Counted from the stretch's first letter, positions 28,185 through 37,227 are shown. The stretch is DNA of 41,652 nucleotides from Blastochloris sulfoviridis (GCF_008630065.1 NZ_VWPL01000030.1:1-41652), one strand, 5' to 3'. Notes: generated by a model from the sequence alone, not told the origin. Numbers and translations are program-made.

Positions 28185-28848
28185 TCACCCCAAGGTGGAG
28201 TTCCGGTCGGTCGCCGAGTTGTGGCGGTAGGTCGTCCAGCTCGGCGCGTAGGATCCGTCCGCCTCGTTGCCCCAGGTGGCCCAGGCCGGGCGGGTGCCGC
28301 GGCCGAACAGTTCGAGAAACGGCCCCGGCGAGCAAGGATTCGATCAGGGCGTATTGTTCGTCGGGCTTGCGGGAATGCTCGCGCTTGCGGGTGCCGAGAT
28401 AGTTGACCTGGGTGCGGCCCGGTTCGAGCGTGCGGGCATGGCGGCCGCGCGTCCCGAACAGCAGCAGCTCGGTGACGTTGCGGAAATAGAAGCCGACGCC
28501 GCGGCCGTCGCTGCCGCCGTCCTTGCGCAGCTTGTGCCAGACGATGTTGGACTTGTAGGCGAAGCCCCAGGCGGCCATCACCGCCAGCCCCTCGGGCAGC
28601 AGCGCGTTGGGCACCCACAGATAGAGATGCGCGGTGGGCCGGACGATCCGCGCCACCGGCAGGGCCATGATCTCGGCCAGCGACAGCGTGCCGTAGCGCG
28701 ACAGGCGGCGGTGCTCGGGGGCGACCTTGCCGGTGCGGTTGACGAACTGCCAGGGCGGATCGGCCAGCACGGTGGCAAAGGTGCCGTCTCCGGCGAAGCG
28801 CAGCAGGTCCGCCGCAGGCGAGGGCGCGGTGTCGCAGGATTCCGGCAT
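28185..28848 (-). pseudogene. MT-A70 family methyltransferase with a +1 frameshift
   Basis: MT-A70 proteins methylate adenine N6 in DNA or RNA. The N-terminal part is well preserved: LADPPWQFVNRTGK (catalytic DPPW, residues 30-33 from the ATG at 28848), LYLWVPNALLPEGL, NIVWHKLRKDGGSDGRGVG and YFRNVTELLLFGTRG. At 28334-28335 the sequence has one extra A (T on the coding strand). Reading on in the shifted frame gives the usual C-terminus CSPGPFLELF, GRGTRPAWATWGNEAD and a stop at 28185. The total length, 664 bases, fits exactly one extra base. It may be a real recent mutation or a sequencing error. The ATG at 28890 is an alternative start. Confidence 0.8.
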
Positions 28849-28917
28849 TCGCGGGACTCCGCCGCCGAGGTTCGGGTCGGACCATCGCACACGGTGGTCC
28901 GCTCACCTATTTCATGA

Positions 28918-29126
28918 GCGCACGGGCGGCGGCGCAAGTCCAGTCGCGCAATCGCGCCCGCGTTTGGGTTTCCGGGTCACTGGAATGATACAGGTGTTCA
29001 CTAAGACCGGATTGCGGATGATCCCTTCGGGATTTTCGGCGAACGGCATACGGCTCGAAGGCCTGATCGGCCGGCAGCATCAGATGCAGGCGCACGCCAG
29101 GATGCGGCTGCGCCCCGGGACGAAGC
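28918..29126. other. Divergent intergenic region
   Basis: This gap lies between the methyltransferase (minus) and the FkbH-type gene (plus). A short frame starting MIQVFTKTGL overlaps it, but it has no family likeness or ribosome binding site. I see no clear promoter. Confidence 0.4.
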
Positions 29127-30977
29127 ATGTATCAGGTCGATTGGACCCAGCGTGACCGCTGGCGGCATGAGGAGGCGCCGGCAACGCTGCCGGCGCCGCG
29201 GCTCGACCCCGCCGATGTGGCGGGCGTGATGCTGCTCCATTGGCAGGAGCACTGCGTCGAATGCGCGGTGCCGCTGTGCTATTCGAGCTGCCAGCTCTAT
29301 GTCGCGCGGGCCGACCGCCGCTGCGCCCGCTTCGCCTATGGCATCGCCCGCGATCCTGCCGGAGGTGGGCCGCTCGGGTTCGGTGCCGACATCCGCTTCC
29401 GCCGCTGGGGCAAGCTGGAGGCCGAGATCACCGGCCGCCGCGTCTCGCTGCCCGCCCAGGCCGGTCTCGACCGCATCGATTTTGCGGCGGCGCGCCTCGC
29501 CGCGGCCGCGCGTCCGCTCGGCCGGCTGGTCGATCCCTCGCGCAGCATCGCCAACGACGTTCTCGACAAGCTGCGGGCGCAGGCGTTCCGCCGGATGGGC
29601 CGCCCGTGGCGCGACTACGACGCCTTCGTGATCGAGTGCTTCAATCCCGGCGAGACGGTGGTGCGGCTCAGCGTGACGATGTTCGCGGGCGCCGTCGCGG
29701 TGATGCGCCACGGCGTCGATCTTCATCCCGGCGCCAATTTCTGCGCGATCCCGATGGCGCTGCCGGCCGATCCCGGCGGCGATACGCCCTATCGGCTGAT
29801 GGTTCATCCGGATGGCGACGCCGAGGCCCGGCTGATCTTCACCTGGCTCGATTTCGTCGTGCTGCGCGAAGGCGCACGCCTGCCCGAGGCCGCGCCGTCA
29901 AGGAGCGTTCCCGCCGCCAAGGTGAAGTGCGTCGCCTGGGATCTCGACAATACATTGTGGCGCGGCGTGCTGGTCGAGGACGGCGCGGCGGGCCTGGCGA
30001 TCCGGCCCGAGGCGGTGGCGCTGGTCCACCGGCTCGATGAGCGCGGCATCATCCAGACCATCGTCAGCAAGAACAATCACGACGAGGCGATTGCGGTTCT
30101 GCGCGGCGCCGGACTTGAGGCGTATTTCCTCCATCCCGCCATCAATTGGGGCCAGAAGAGCGCCAATCTCCGCCAGATCGCCCAGCGCCTCAATATCGGC
30201 CTCGACACCTTCGCGCTGATCGACGACCAGCCGTTCGAGCGCCAGGAGGTGGCCAGCGCCCTGCCGATGGTGCGCACCTATCCGGAGGCGCCGCTCGACG
30301 CCCTGCTGGAGCGCCCGGAGTTCGACGTGCCGGTGACGTCGGCCAGCCGGCAGCGGCGGCTGTCCTATCTGACCGAGGTCCAGCGCGAGCGCGCGCTCGA
30401 AGTGTTCTCCGGCGACTATGCCGAGTTCCTGCGGTCGTGTGAGATCACGGTGCGCATCTTCGCGCCGTCCACCCCGCAGGAGATCGCCCGCTGCCTGGAG
30501 CTGATCGACCGCACCAACCAGCTCAATCTCTCCGGCCGTCGCCATGAGCCGCAGGCCTTCGCCGAGCTGCTGGCCGATCCGGCCGTGCTGTGCTTCGCCA
30601 TCGAGTGCGCGGACCGCTTCGGCAGCTACGGCCTCGTCGGCTTCGCCAGCATCGCCGGCTGGGACAGCGTGCCGACGCTGCGGGACTTCGTGATGTCCTG
30701 CCGCGTCGCCCAGAAGCGGGTCGAGCACTGCGTGCTCGGCTGGGCCGCCCGCCGTGCCAGGGCGCGCGGCCATGCGAAGCTGAATGCCGACCTGCGCGTC
30801 ACCGCCCGCAACACGCCGCTGACGAAGGTGTTCGAGGACATGCGGTTCGCCACCGAAACAGCGGAGGCCGACCGGCGCCTGCTGTCACTCGATCTCGCCC
30901 AGGCCGACCTCGACGATGACGGCATCATCGGGCTGGACAGCCGTGCGCTGGACGAGGTCGCCGCATGCGGCGCCTGA
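29127..30977 (+). CDS. FkbH-type HAD-IIIC protein with a cysteine-rich N-terminal domain
   Basis: The 616-residue protein has three parts. The N-terminal 265 residues begin with a cysteine cluster, HCVECAVPLCYSSC (C-x2-C-x4-C-x3-C), and a further Cys downstream, then a beta-rich stretch (FRRWGKLEAEITGR); I do not recognise it as a named domain. The middle is an FkbH-type HAD domain with WDLDNTLWRGVL near 272, VSKNNHDEA and LIDDQPFERQEV. The C-terminal part (RTNQLNLSGRRH, FVMSCRVAQKRVEHCVL) is the acetyltransferase-like end found in FkbH proteins. FkbH enzymes load glyceryl units from bisphosphoglycerate on carrier proteins; here the neighbours are glycan genes, and no carrier protein gene is seen. 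The ATG at 29127 lies near CGGGA. Its stop overlaps the deacetylase start by 13 bases. Confidence 0.82.
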   Translation: MYQVDWTQRDRWRHEEAPATLPAPRLDPADVAGVMLLHWQEHCVECAVPLCYSSCQLYVARADRRCARFAYGIARDPAGGGPLGFGADIRFRRWGKLEAEITGRRVSLPAQAGLDRIDFAAARLAAAARPLGRLVDPSRSIANDVLDKLRAQAFRRMGRPWRDYDAFVIECFNPGETVVRLSVTMFAGAVAVMRHGVDLHPGANFCAIPMALPADPGGDTPYRLMVHPDGDAEARLIFTWLDFVVLREGARLPEAAPSRSVPAAKVKCVAWDLDNTLWRGVLVEDGAAGLAIRPEAVALVHRLDERGIIQTIVSKNNHDEAIAVLRGAGLEAYFLHPAINWGQKSANLRQIAQRLNIGLDTFALIDDQPFERQEVASALPMVRTYPEAPLDALLERPEFDVPVTSASRQRRLSYLTEVQRERALEVFSGDYAEFLRSCEITVRIFAPSTPQEIARCLELIDRTNQLNLSGRRHEPQAFAELLADPAVLCFAIECADRFGSYGLVGFASIAGWDSVPTLRDFVMSCRVAQKRVEHCVLGWAARRARARGHAKLNADLRVTARNTPLTKVFEDMRFATETAEADRRLLSLDLAQADLDDDGIIGLDSRALDEVAACGA

Positions 30978-31735
30978 TCGTCAATGCCGATGATCTCGGC
31001 CATTCGGATGCGGTCAATGCCGCCATCTTTGCGCTGATGGCGAGCGGCCACGTCACCTCGGCCAGCCTGATGATGAACGCGCCGGCGGTGGAGGCGGCGG
31101 TCCGCGAGATCGCGCGCTTCCCCGGCCGGTCGTTCGGCGTCCATCTCAACGCCACCGACTTTCCGCCGCTCTGCCGCGACGCCGGCCTCGCCGTGCTGTG
31201 CGACGGTACCGGCAGCCTGCATACGGAATGGGCGCGGGGCCGGCGCCATCTTCCCCGCCGCGCCCGGCAGGCGGTGTTCGCGGAATGGTGCGCGCAGGTC
31301 GAGCGCGCGCTTGCGCTCGGCGTACCGGTGTCGCACCTCGACTCGCACCATCACCTCCACACCCATCCCAGCCTGTTCCTGGTGCTCAAGCGCGTGCAGC
31401 GGCGCTTCGGCATCCGCAGGGTGCGGCTGGCGCGAAACCTGTTCGCGGCGGGCGAGCATGTCCGGCCGGGGTTCGCCGCCGGCACCGCCGCCTGGAACCT
31501 GGCGCTGCGGACGATCTACCGCACCCGCACCGCCGATGCCTTCACCGCCTTCCGGACGTTCCATGAGCGGGAGCAAAATGAGCGGGCACGGTCCGATCTG
31601 TCCTGGCAGGGCACGCTCGAACTGATGTGCCATCCCGGCGGCGAGATGTTCGCGGCGGAGACGCGCCTTCTCGCCTCCGACTGGCGCGAAACGCTGGCCG
31701 GCGGCGCCGAGCTCATCAGCTATCACGAGGTGTGA
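30965..31735 (+). CDS. ChbG/HpnK family (YdjC-like) carbohydrate deacetylase
   Basis: These metal-dependent enzymes remove acetyl groups from sugars. The 256-residue protein starts MRRLIVNADDLGHSDAVNAA with the NADDLG motif; the metal ligands are seen in FGVHLNATD and VSHLDSHHHLHTHP. The final segment includes ELMCHPGG. It overlaps the FkbH-type gene by 13 bases and is therefore cotranscribed. Next to glycan genes it may deacetylate a lipid-linked sugar. HpnK, involved in hopanoid biosynthesis, is a family relative, but no hopanoid genes are nearby. Confidence 0.88.
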   Translation: MRRLIVNADDLGHSDAVNAAIFALMASGHVTSASLMMNAPAVEAAVREIARFPGRSFGVHLNATDFPPLCRDAGLAVLCDGTGSLHTEWARGRRHLPRRARQAVFAEWCAQVERALALGVPVSHLDSHHHLHTHPSLFLVLKRVQRRFGIRRVRLARNLFAAGEHVRPGFAAGTAAWNLALRTIYRTRTADAFTAFRTFHEREQNERARSDLSWQGTLELMCHPGGEMFAAETRLLASDWRETLAGGAELISYHEV

Positions 31736-33078
31736 TACGGGGCCTCGGCCACGGTGCCGGCCGCCGGCTGCGTCGCCCGCAGCAGAGCGACGCTCGACAG
31801 CGCCGCCACCGTGGCGATGGAGGCGACGATCGCCCACAGCACGCCCGCCGTGCCGAACAGCGGCGCCAGGACGAGGCCGGACGCCACGAAGACGGCGAGG
31901 CTCACCAGCCGGATGGTGAAGATCGTCCGCGTCCGCCCCAGCGCGAGCAGGCCGACGCCGGTTCCCTGGCTCGCCGCATCGATCAGCACGCCGATGGCCA
32001 GCGGCCAGACCAGCGGCGCGGCCGCGACGATCTCCGGCTTGCCGTAGATCAGGCCGAGCACCTCGGCCGGCCACATGAGCAGGACGGCGCAGTAGCCGGC
32101 CGCCAATATGACGAGGGGAGTGACGCTGAGGAATCCGAGGCGGCGCAACTGGGCGAGGTCGGACCGGGCGACCGCCTGCAGGAACTTGTGCGAGAACGCC
32201 ACGATGATGGCGCCGTTGGCCTGATAGACCGGCGAATAGATGTTGATGAGGGCGCGAACCACGCCGCCGGCCGCCGGCCCGGCAAAGGCCGCGACCATCG
32301 GGATGACGCCCTGGCCGGAAAACCAGTGCACGATGTTGGCGGGCAGCATCCAGCGGCCGCTGCGCAGCATGGCCTGCGCATCGGCGATGAGATCGGCGCG
32401 GGAGACCCGGCGTGCGGGAATGATCCCGTGGGTGACGCCGATGCCCACCACCACCATGCTGGCCGCGGCCAGGGCCAGCAGGGCGGTGAGCGAGGTGAGC
32501 AGGTGCGTCAGCGCGAGCACCGCCGAAAGCACGAACAGCGTGGCGGCGAAAGAGCCGCCCGCGAGGGCGGCAACCGCCTGCCGGTCCGCCAGGTAGCAGA
32601 GCCGGCGGATCAGCGCGTGCACTCGCTGGATCGGCGAGACGATGGCGAGACACAGAAGCAGGCCGCCGAATTCCGCCGACCAGGTGAGCGCCACCAGTCC
32701 GAAGGCGGCGATCGCCACGCTGACGGCGCCGGCAAGCGCCAGATAGACCCAGAGCGCCGAGGCTCGCAGCGATTCGGTGGCCGCGGCCGCCGCCTGCGCC
32801 GCCGCTCCCTGCCGCCGGCCCAGAAGCTCGACCAGCGGATCGGCGACCAGCGAAGTGGTGACGACCTCGGCCAGAAGCGAGATCGTCCACACCACGCTGA
32901 ACAGGCCGAAGCTCTCGATGGGCAGGATGTTGGCGAGCAGGATGACGAACAGGAAGTTCGCCGCGCTCGAAAATCCCTGGTCCAGGATGGCGAAGCTGAT
33001 CCGCCCGCGCCAGTGGGCGACGAAGTCGCGGATGGCGGCGCGCCGGCTCATCGGGTGCGGCGGGGCCTCTTGCGTCAC
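31723..33078 (-). CDS. Polysaccharide flippase-like membrane protein (Wzx type)
   Basis: The protein has about 12 helices and family-like segments LDQGFSSAANFLFVILLANILPIESFGLFSVVWT and GLIYGKPEIVAAAPLVWPLAIGVL, as in lipopolysaccharide exporters. I chose the GTG at 33078 because it overlaps the previous stop as GTGA, although an ATG at 33051 is possible. The length is 451 residues. Its 3' end overlaps that of the deacetylase by 13 bases, tail to tail. It is the third gene of a minus-strand unit with the glycosyltransferase and the ligase-like gene. Confidence 0.83.
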   Translation of the reverse strand: MTQEAPPHPMSRRAAIRDFVAHWRGRISFAILDQGFSSAANFLFVILLANILPIESFGLFSVVWTISLLAEVVTTSLVADPLVELLGRRQGAAAQAAAAATESLRASALWVYLALAGAVSVAIAAFGLVALTWSAEFGGLLLCLAIVSPIQRVHALIRRLCYLADRQAVAALAGGSFAATLFVLSAVLALTHLLTSLTALLALAAASMVVVGIGVTHGIIPARRVSRADLIADAQAMLRSGRWMLPANIVHWFSGQGVIPMVAAFAGPAAGGVVRALINIYSPVYQANGAIIVAFSHKFLQAVARSDLAQLRRLGFLSVTPLVILAAGYCAVLLMWPAEVLGLIYGKPEIVAAAPLVWPLAIGVLIDAASQGTGVGLLALGRTRTIFTIRLVSLAVFVASGLVLAPLFGTAGVLWAIVASIATVAALSSVALLRATQPAAGTVAEAPYHTS

Positions 33079-34010
33079 AGTTCGGCGGCCCGCTCCGGCC
33101 GGCCGCGGCCGAGCACGACGTCCTTGACGGCAAGGAGATTGCCGGCGAGCAGGCCGCGCCGGTCGCGCCAGGGGTCGCCGCCGCGCAGATGGCCCACCGC
33201 ATTGCCGATGCAGCAGCGCAGGATGTTGCGCGCGGCGTAGTAGGGCGGCAGCACGCCCTTCCGCATCAGGTACCAGGAGTTCGCCACCTGCGAATAGCCG
33301 AACCGCACGCCCGGGATGCGTCCCGTCCGAGTGCCGAGGTGGACGCCCCACAGATAGTCGGTCCAGATCATGCTGTTCCATCTGACCCGGCTGTTCCACC
33401 CGGCACCGGCGGTGCGGAAGGAGAAGTCGAGATCTTCGAGCCAGCCGTAGAGCACGAGGCGCTCGTCGAACAGCATGTTCCGGATCGCCGCGGCGCGGAA
33501 CACCATGTTGCAGCCATAGGGGCCGATGCCTGAGCGCACCGTGCTGCCGGCGAAGCTTGAGGGCAGCGCCGCGCGGTCGCGGGCCTCGACCAGCGCCAGG
33601 CCGTCCGCCCAGTCGATGCCGCCGAAGCCGGCGCCGTCCGCCAGCACGAGGCCGCTGGCGCTGACGATGTCGGGGCGGGCGGCCATCACCTGCTGCAGGC
33701 GCTCGATCCAGAAGCGCGACGGGATGAAGTCGTCGTCGAGGAAGGTGACGATGTCGACATCGTCGCGGATCGCCAGAAGGGCGCGGTTGCGCTGCGCCGT
33801 GAGGCCGGCGGCGCCGAAGATGATGTCCACCGGTGTGCCGGCAAGGGTCCGGGTGGCGGCCGCGTCGCGTGCGGCGATGTCCTCGGGGCCGGTGGCGGAG
33901 ACGACGATGCGCGCCGGGGGAACCGATTGGGCGCCGAGGTGGGCCAATAGCCGGCCCAGGACCTCCGGGCGGCCCTTGGTGGCGATGATGAGACCGGTTC
34001 GCAGGGCCAT
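33075..34010 (-). CDS. Family 2 glycosyltransferase
   Basis: The 311-residue protein has a GT-A fold start (LRTGLIIATKGRPEVLGRLLAHL), the DxD-like metal site in TFLDDDFIPS and a later acceptor segment YGWLEDLDFSFRTAGAGW with the ED motif of GT2 enzymes. It transfers a sugar in surface-polymer assembly; the sugar is unknown. The ATG at 34010 directly follows the preceding gene's stop (TAGATG), and its own stop overlaps the flippase start. Confidence 0.88.
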   Translation of the reverse strand: MALRTGLIIATKGRPEVLGRLLAHLGAQSVPPARIVVSATGPEDIAARDAAATRTLAGTPVDIIFGAAGLTAQRNRALLAIRDDVDIVTFLDDDFIPSRFWIERLQQVMAARPDIVSASGLVLADGAGFGGIDWADGLALVEARDRAALPSSFAGSTVRSGIGPYGCNMVFRAAAIRNMLFDERLVLYGWLEDLDFSFRTAGAGWNSRVRWNSMIWTDYLWGVHLGTRTGRIPGVRFGYSQVANSWYLMRKGVLPPYYAARNILRCCIGNAVGHLRGGDPWRDRRGLLAGNLLAVKDVVLGRGRPERAAEL

Positions 34011-35390
34011 CTAGGTCACCATCGGCAGGTTGGCGGATTTGTCCGTGCCGCGGTCTGCGCCGCTGAGAAAGGCAGGTCTCGGCTCCGGCGGCCTGAGTGG
34101 CGATGGGGTGGTGCGCAGGCGATGTCTGCTGGGCTTGCGCTGCAGATTTCGGTACAGCGCCGACACTTTGAAAAACATCGTGAAGAAGATCACGGTCGAA
34201 AATCCATTGTGCAACGGGATGTCGCTTTCGCCGAACGCATGAACGCAAAGGCCGACCAGGACCGCGAACGGGAACGTGGTCAGCGCGTGGTGCGACCGGA
34301 TCGCGACGACCGCGCCCCGCCACAGTCCCAGTGCCGTAATCAGGCAAAACAGCGACAGGCCGATGACCCCGGTCTGAATGCCGATGTCGAGAAGGGAATT
34401 GTGGAAGTTGGCGATGCCGCCCTCAAGCGAAAGCCTGCTGGCGAGAATCTTCACCGGACCGCCGGGGACGAAGAACCCCGTGTAGCCATAGCCGATCCAG
34501 GGCTTTTCCAGGAAGGACTCCGACCACCACGCCCACAGGACCGTTCGCCCGGTGAGGTCGGAAGACCGGCCCAGAAGGCCGAGCGCCCAGTCCGGATCGT
34601 AGGCGACGGCGATGGCGCCGCAGAGCGCCACGACGCCGAGGGCATTGGTCCAGATGGCTCTGCGCGTATTCAGCGACGACATCCAGATCATGACGCTGAA
34701 GATGACGACCACAACGATGATGGCGAGGGCCGCACCGGTCAGCAGCAGGCAGAGCCCGCTCAGGACGAGGCCGGCAAACAGGAGCTTGCGGTTGTAGCGC
34801 TGGCTGCGGTCGAGCAGGAGCGTGAGAAACAGCGCGACACCGACCGCGAAGGCAAGGCCGGCCAGATTCTTGTGGCCGAACAGCCCGGACAGGGACTCAA
34901 AGCCGAGCAGCGTCTGACGCTGGATGACGTCATCGGATCCGTATTTCGTCCCGAACAGGATTAGATTGACGACATGAACCGGGATGACGGCAAACATCAC
35001 GTAGACGAGCAACCGGACGATCTTTTCCAGCGAAAACACCGCCGCCAGCCAGGCGCAGAATGCAAACGTGAAGTACAGCGACAGCAGGCGTATGAGATCG
35101 CCGTGCTCATCGGAATTGACGATCTCGGACAGCAGGTAGGCCAGCGCGAACAGCGTCACCGGAAAATTGAAGGCGAATACCGGCAGAACCAGCCGGAAGC
35201 GGAGGGCGATCATCCACCCCACCAGGAAATAAAGGGTCGCCCACACCATCTTGTAGAGACCCGACTGGCCGATGCCGGCGCTCGATTCCGTGCTCAGGCC
35301 GAATGCGCCGTATAAGACGCCGGACATTAGAAACAGCGTGACGAACGCAAAGGCATATTCGAGAGGACGCGCGTAATTACGGTCATTCAT
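34011..35390 (-). CDS. O-antigen ligase/polymerase-like membrane protein (Wzy/WaaL type)
   Basis: This multi-helix protein of about 459 residues has the large periplasmic loop and Wzy_C-type motifs: LFGHKNLAGLAFAVG, FLEKPWIGYGYTGFFVPGG and NFHNSLLDIGIQTGVIG, with the conserved His. Such enzymes join or polymerise lipid-linked glycans in the periplasm. Of several in-frame ATGs I chose 35390 (MNDRNYARPLEYA), as AAGGA lies upstream; 35429 and 35411 remain possible. The C-terminal 50 residues are charged and low-complexity. It is the first gene of the three-gene minus-strand unit. Confidence 0.87.
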   Translation of the reverse strand: MNDRNYARPLEYAFAFVTLFLMSGVLYGAFGLSTESSAGIGQSGLYKMVWATLYFLVGWMIALRFRLVLPVFAFNFPVTLFALAYLLSEIVNSDEHGDLIRLLSLYFTFAFCAWLAAVFSLEKIVRLLVYVMFAVIPVHVVNLILFGTKYGSDDVIQRQTLLGFESLSGLFGHKNLAGLAFAVGVALFLTLLLDRSQRYNRKLLFAGLVLSGLCLLLTGAALAIIVVVVIFSVMIWMSSLNTRRAIWTNALGVVALCGAIAVAYDPDWALGLLGRSSDLTGRTVLWAWWSESFLEKPWIGYGYTGFFVPGGPVKILASRLSLEGGIANFHNSLLDIGIQTGVIGLSLFCLITALGLWRGAVVAIRSHHALTTFPFAVLVGLCVHAFGESDIPLHNGFSTVIFFTMFFKVSALYRNLQRKPSRHRLRTTPSPLRPPEPRPAFLSGADRGTDKSANLPMVT

Positions 35391-35479
35391 ATCCGCGTTT
35401 CCTTCGAACATCTCGATCTTGGCGCGCATCGCGCCGGCGGCGAGGCCGCATCGGCAAGAGGTGTCGTCCGGTGTCCGGT

Positions 35480-35652
35480 CGCTCTAAGTTCTTGGTTTGT
35501 CGCATTCTCTTTCGCAAAACCGGTATCCACTTTTGCGGAGAATGCTCTCGAGCGTCCGCCGATCTGATTGAACCGGATGAGCGCTCTAAGTCTTTGAGTG
35601 GTCGCATTCTCTTTCGCAAAACTGGTATCCACTTTTGCGGAGAATGCTCTAG
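35480..35652. repeat. Composite palindromic repeat, inverted A-B-A form
   Basis: This is the inverted counterpart of 27502-27655: two copies of unit A (for example cgcattctctttcgcaaaac at 35500 and again at 35602) flank unit B with cgctct/agagcg ends. It lies between the glycosyltransferase stop and the ligase-like gene, and carries no gene. Confidence 0.85.
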
Positions 35653-35693
35653 CGGTTATGGGCAATCTCGATCCGTCCTTCCGGCCGCGGTCG

Positions 35694-36884
35694 TCAATTG
35701 TGGGCCGTGTTGCTCTTGCTATCGGAAGGTGTGCCGGCAGAACTTTTGGTAGAGATCGGACGTCTTGCAGTGGAATGTCTTGCAGTGGAGAGCGCCGACA
35801 TCGGCAATGACAAGCCTTTGATATATTCGTTGGTGGAGTCTTCCAAGCTGTAGCGGCCGGCTGCCGCCCGGGCCGCTTGCGAACACGCCTCCCACCGCGG
35901 CCGGTCGGTGACGGTGGCGGCGATGGTGGTGGCCCACTGGTCGACGTCGAAGCCGCGGACGAAGCCCGAGGCGCCGTCGACGACGAGGTCGCCGGCCGCG
36001 CCGGTGAAGGGCGACACGATGCAGGGCGTGCCGCACTGCATCGCCTCGTTGCAGACCAGGCCCCAGGCCTCGCTCGACGAGGGCAGGGCCAGCATGCGCG
36101 CCGATGCGAAGGCTGTGGCGATCTGGTCCGGCGGGATGAAGGGGGTGTAGTCGAATTGCAGCCCGGCATTCGACAGCGCCTGCAGCGCCGCGTGCGGCGG
36201 GGTGTTGCTGTCGGCGACGATGTGGAGCCGCAGGTCGGGGATGCGGCTCTTCAGGGCGAGCGCGACATCGAAGAAGAACGGCGCATTCTTGCGCGGGTCG
36301 TCGATGCGCGCGCACCACAAGAGATGATGGGGCCGCCGGTCGAACCCCGGCACCTCGGCCGGGCCCGACCAGGAGGGGATGATGTGGGCGACGAAGATGC
36401 GCTGCGGCTCGATGCCCTCTTCCAGGAAATACTGGCGCCCCTTTTCGCTTGAGCAGATGACGGCGGCCGATGTCCGCAACACCAGCGGGCGGACGGCGCG
36501 GTGAAGGGCGCTGTCGGGCATGATGTGGCGCCAGCCATCGGTCATGAATACCAGCGGCCTGCGGTGGACGACGCTCCACAGCGCGGCGATCAGCATGGTG
36601 GGGTAGAGCCCGTTGACGGCGACGACATCGGGCGACAGGCGGGAGAGCGCACGCCAGATGCCGGGATTGAGGTGAGCGATCCGCCGGTCCTTCAGCGCGT
36701 GCGAAAAGCCGCGCAGCACGATGTGCTGGTAGTCCGAGGCATAGTCGCTCGTCCAGTTCCTGTCCTTTTCGCGCTCGGTGCACGACAGGACGGAAATACG
36801 CAGATCGGAGCTGCGGACGACGGAATTGAACAGCCTGTTCGTGTAGGGCGTCACCATGTTATTGCAGATTGCAACGTGCACCAT
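35694..36884 (-). CDS. Family 4-type glycosyltransferase (GT-B fold)
   Basis: The 396-residue protein has the N-terminal Rossmann segment VHVAICNNMVTPYTNRLFNSVV and the C-terminal donor-binding segment LALPSSSEAWGLVCNEAMQCGTPCIVSPFTGAAGDLV, with the E-x7-E motif typical of GT4 enzymes. The start at 36884 (MVHVAIC) has CAGGGC upstream; the longer frame to 36926 is unlikely. Near the C-terminus lies a 15-bp tandem duplication (35763-35792), giving a repeated HSTARR/HSTARH run. It probably adds a sugar in the same glycan system, but is separated from the other three genes by the A-B-A repeat. Confidence 0.87.
   Translation of the reverse strand: MVHVAICNNMVTPYTNRLFNSVVRSSDLRISVLSCTEREKDRNWTSDYASDYQHIVLRGFSHALKDRRIAHLNPGIWRALSRLSPDVVAVNGLYPTMLIAALWSVVHRRPLVFMTDGWRHIMPDSALHRAVRPLVLRTSAAVICSSEKGRQYFLEEGIEPQRIFVAHIIPSWSGPAEVPGFDRRPHHLLWCARIDDPRKNAPFFFDVALALKSRIPDLRLHIVADSNTPPHAALQALSNAGLQFDYTPFIPPDQIATAFASARMLALPSSSEAWGLVCNEAMQCGTPCIVSPFTGAAGDLVVDGASGFVRGFDVDQWATTIAATVTDRPRWEACSQAARAAAGRYSLEDSTNEYIKGLSLPMSALSTARHSTARRPISTKSSAGTPSDSKSNTAHN
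35763..35792. repeat. 15-bp tandem duplication in the glycosyltransferase
   Basis: The units tcttgcagtggaatg and tcttgcagtggagag are adjacent, differing at two positions, and in frame near the C-terminus of the glycosyltransferase. Confidence 0.8.
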
Positions 36885-37227
36885 GAGATTGCCCTGAGTC
36901 CAAATCTGCTGCCTTTGGCGCGGCAACGACGAATTCCGCTTGGGCGGCCGGCACCGTCAGCGACGGGTGCCAGCGTTCGTCGTCTGCGGTCGCACGCCGC
37001 CACCACGGTGGTCTTCCGATCGACCTTTGTCACGGACCGGCGTGTTTGAACGCCCGATCATAACGGGCGGATGATGACCGAAAGACATCTCGATGACGTC
37101 GCCGGCCGGCGGCGTCTGGCCGCGAGGGACGTCTGGCTGCGACGGCAGCGGCCGCCCGGCGCTGCCATGCGCGACAGCTCCGCACCGGTGCGGAGCCTCG
37201 CTAGGCGGGAACTCGCAAGGTGGACAA
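36885..37227. other. Intergenic DNA upstream of the glycosyltransferase
   Basis: No gene is recognised. A perfect 20-bp palindrome at 37177-37196 lies 31 bases downstream of tRNA-Lys and may terminate its transcript. A smaller hairpin, cgcccg/cgggcg, lies near 37051. Promoters of the minus-strand glycosyltransferase would be in its right part, but none is clear. Confidence 0.45.
37177..37196 (-). terminator. Palindrome downstream of tRNA-Lys
   Basis: A perfect 20-bp palindrome (10-bp arms with gctccgcacc/ggtgcggagc) lies 31 bases beyond the CCA end of tRNA-Lys. A termination role is inferred from position; there is no U-tract. Confidence 0.4.

Noticed and set aside
28986-29155. Short frame MIQVFTKTGL... 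before the FkbH-type gene
   Set aside because: No ribosome binding site or family likeness, and it overlaps the start of a well-supported gene.
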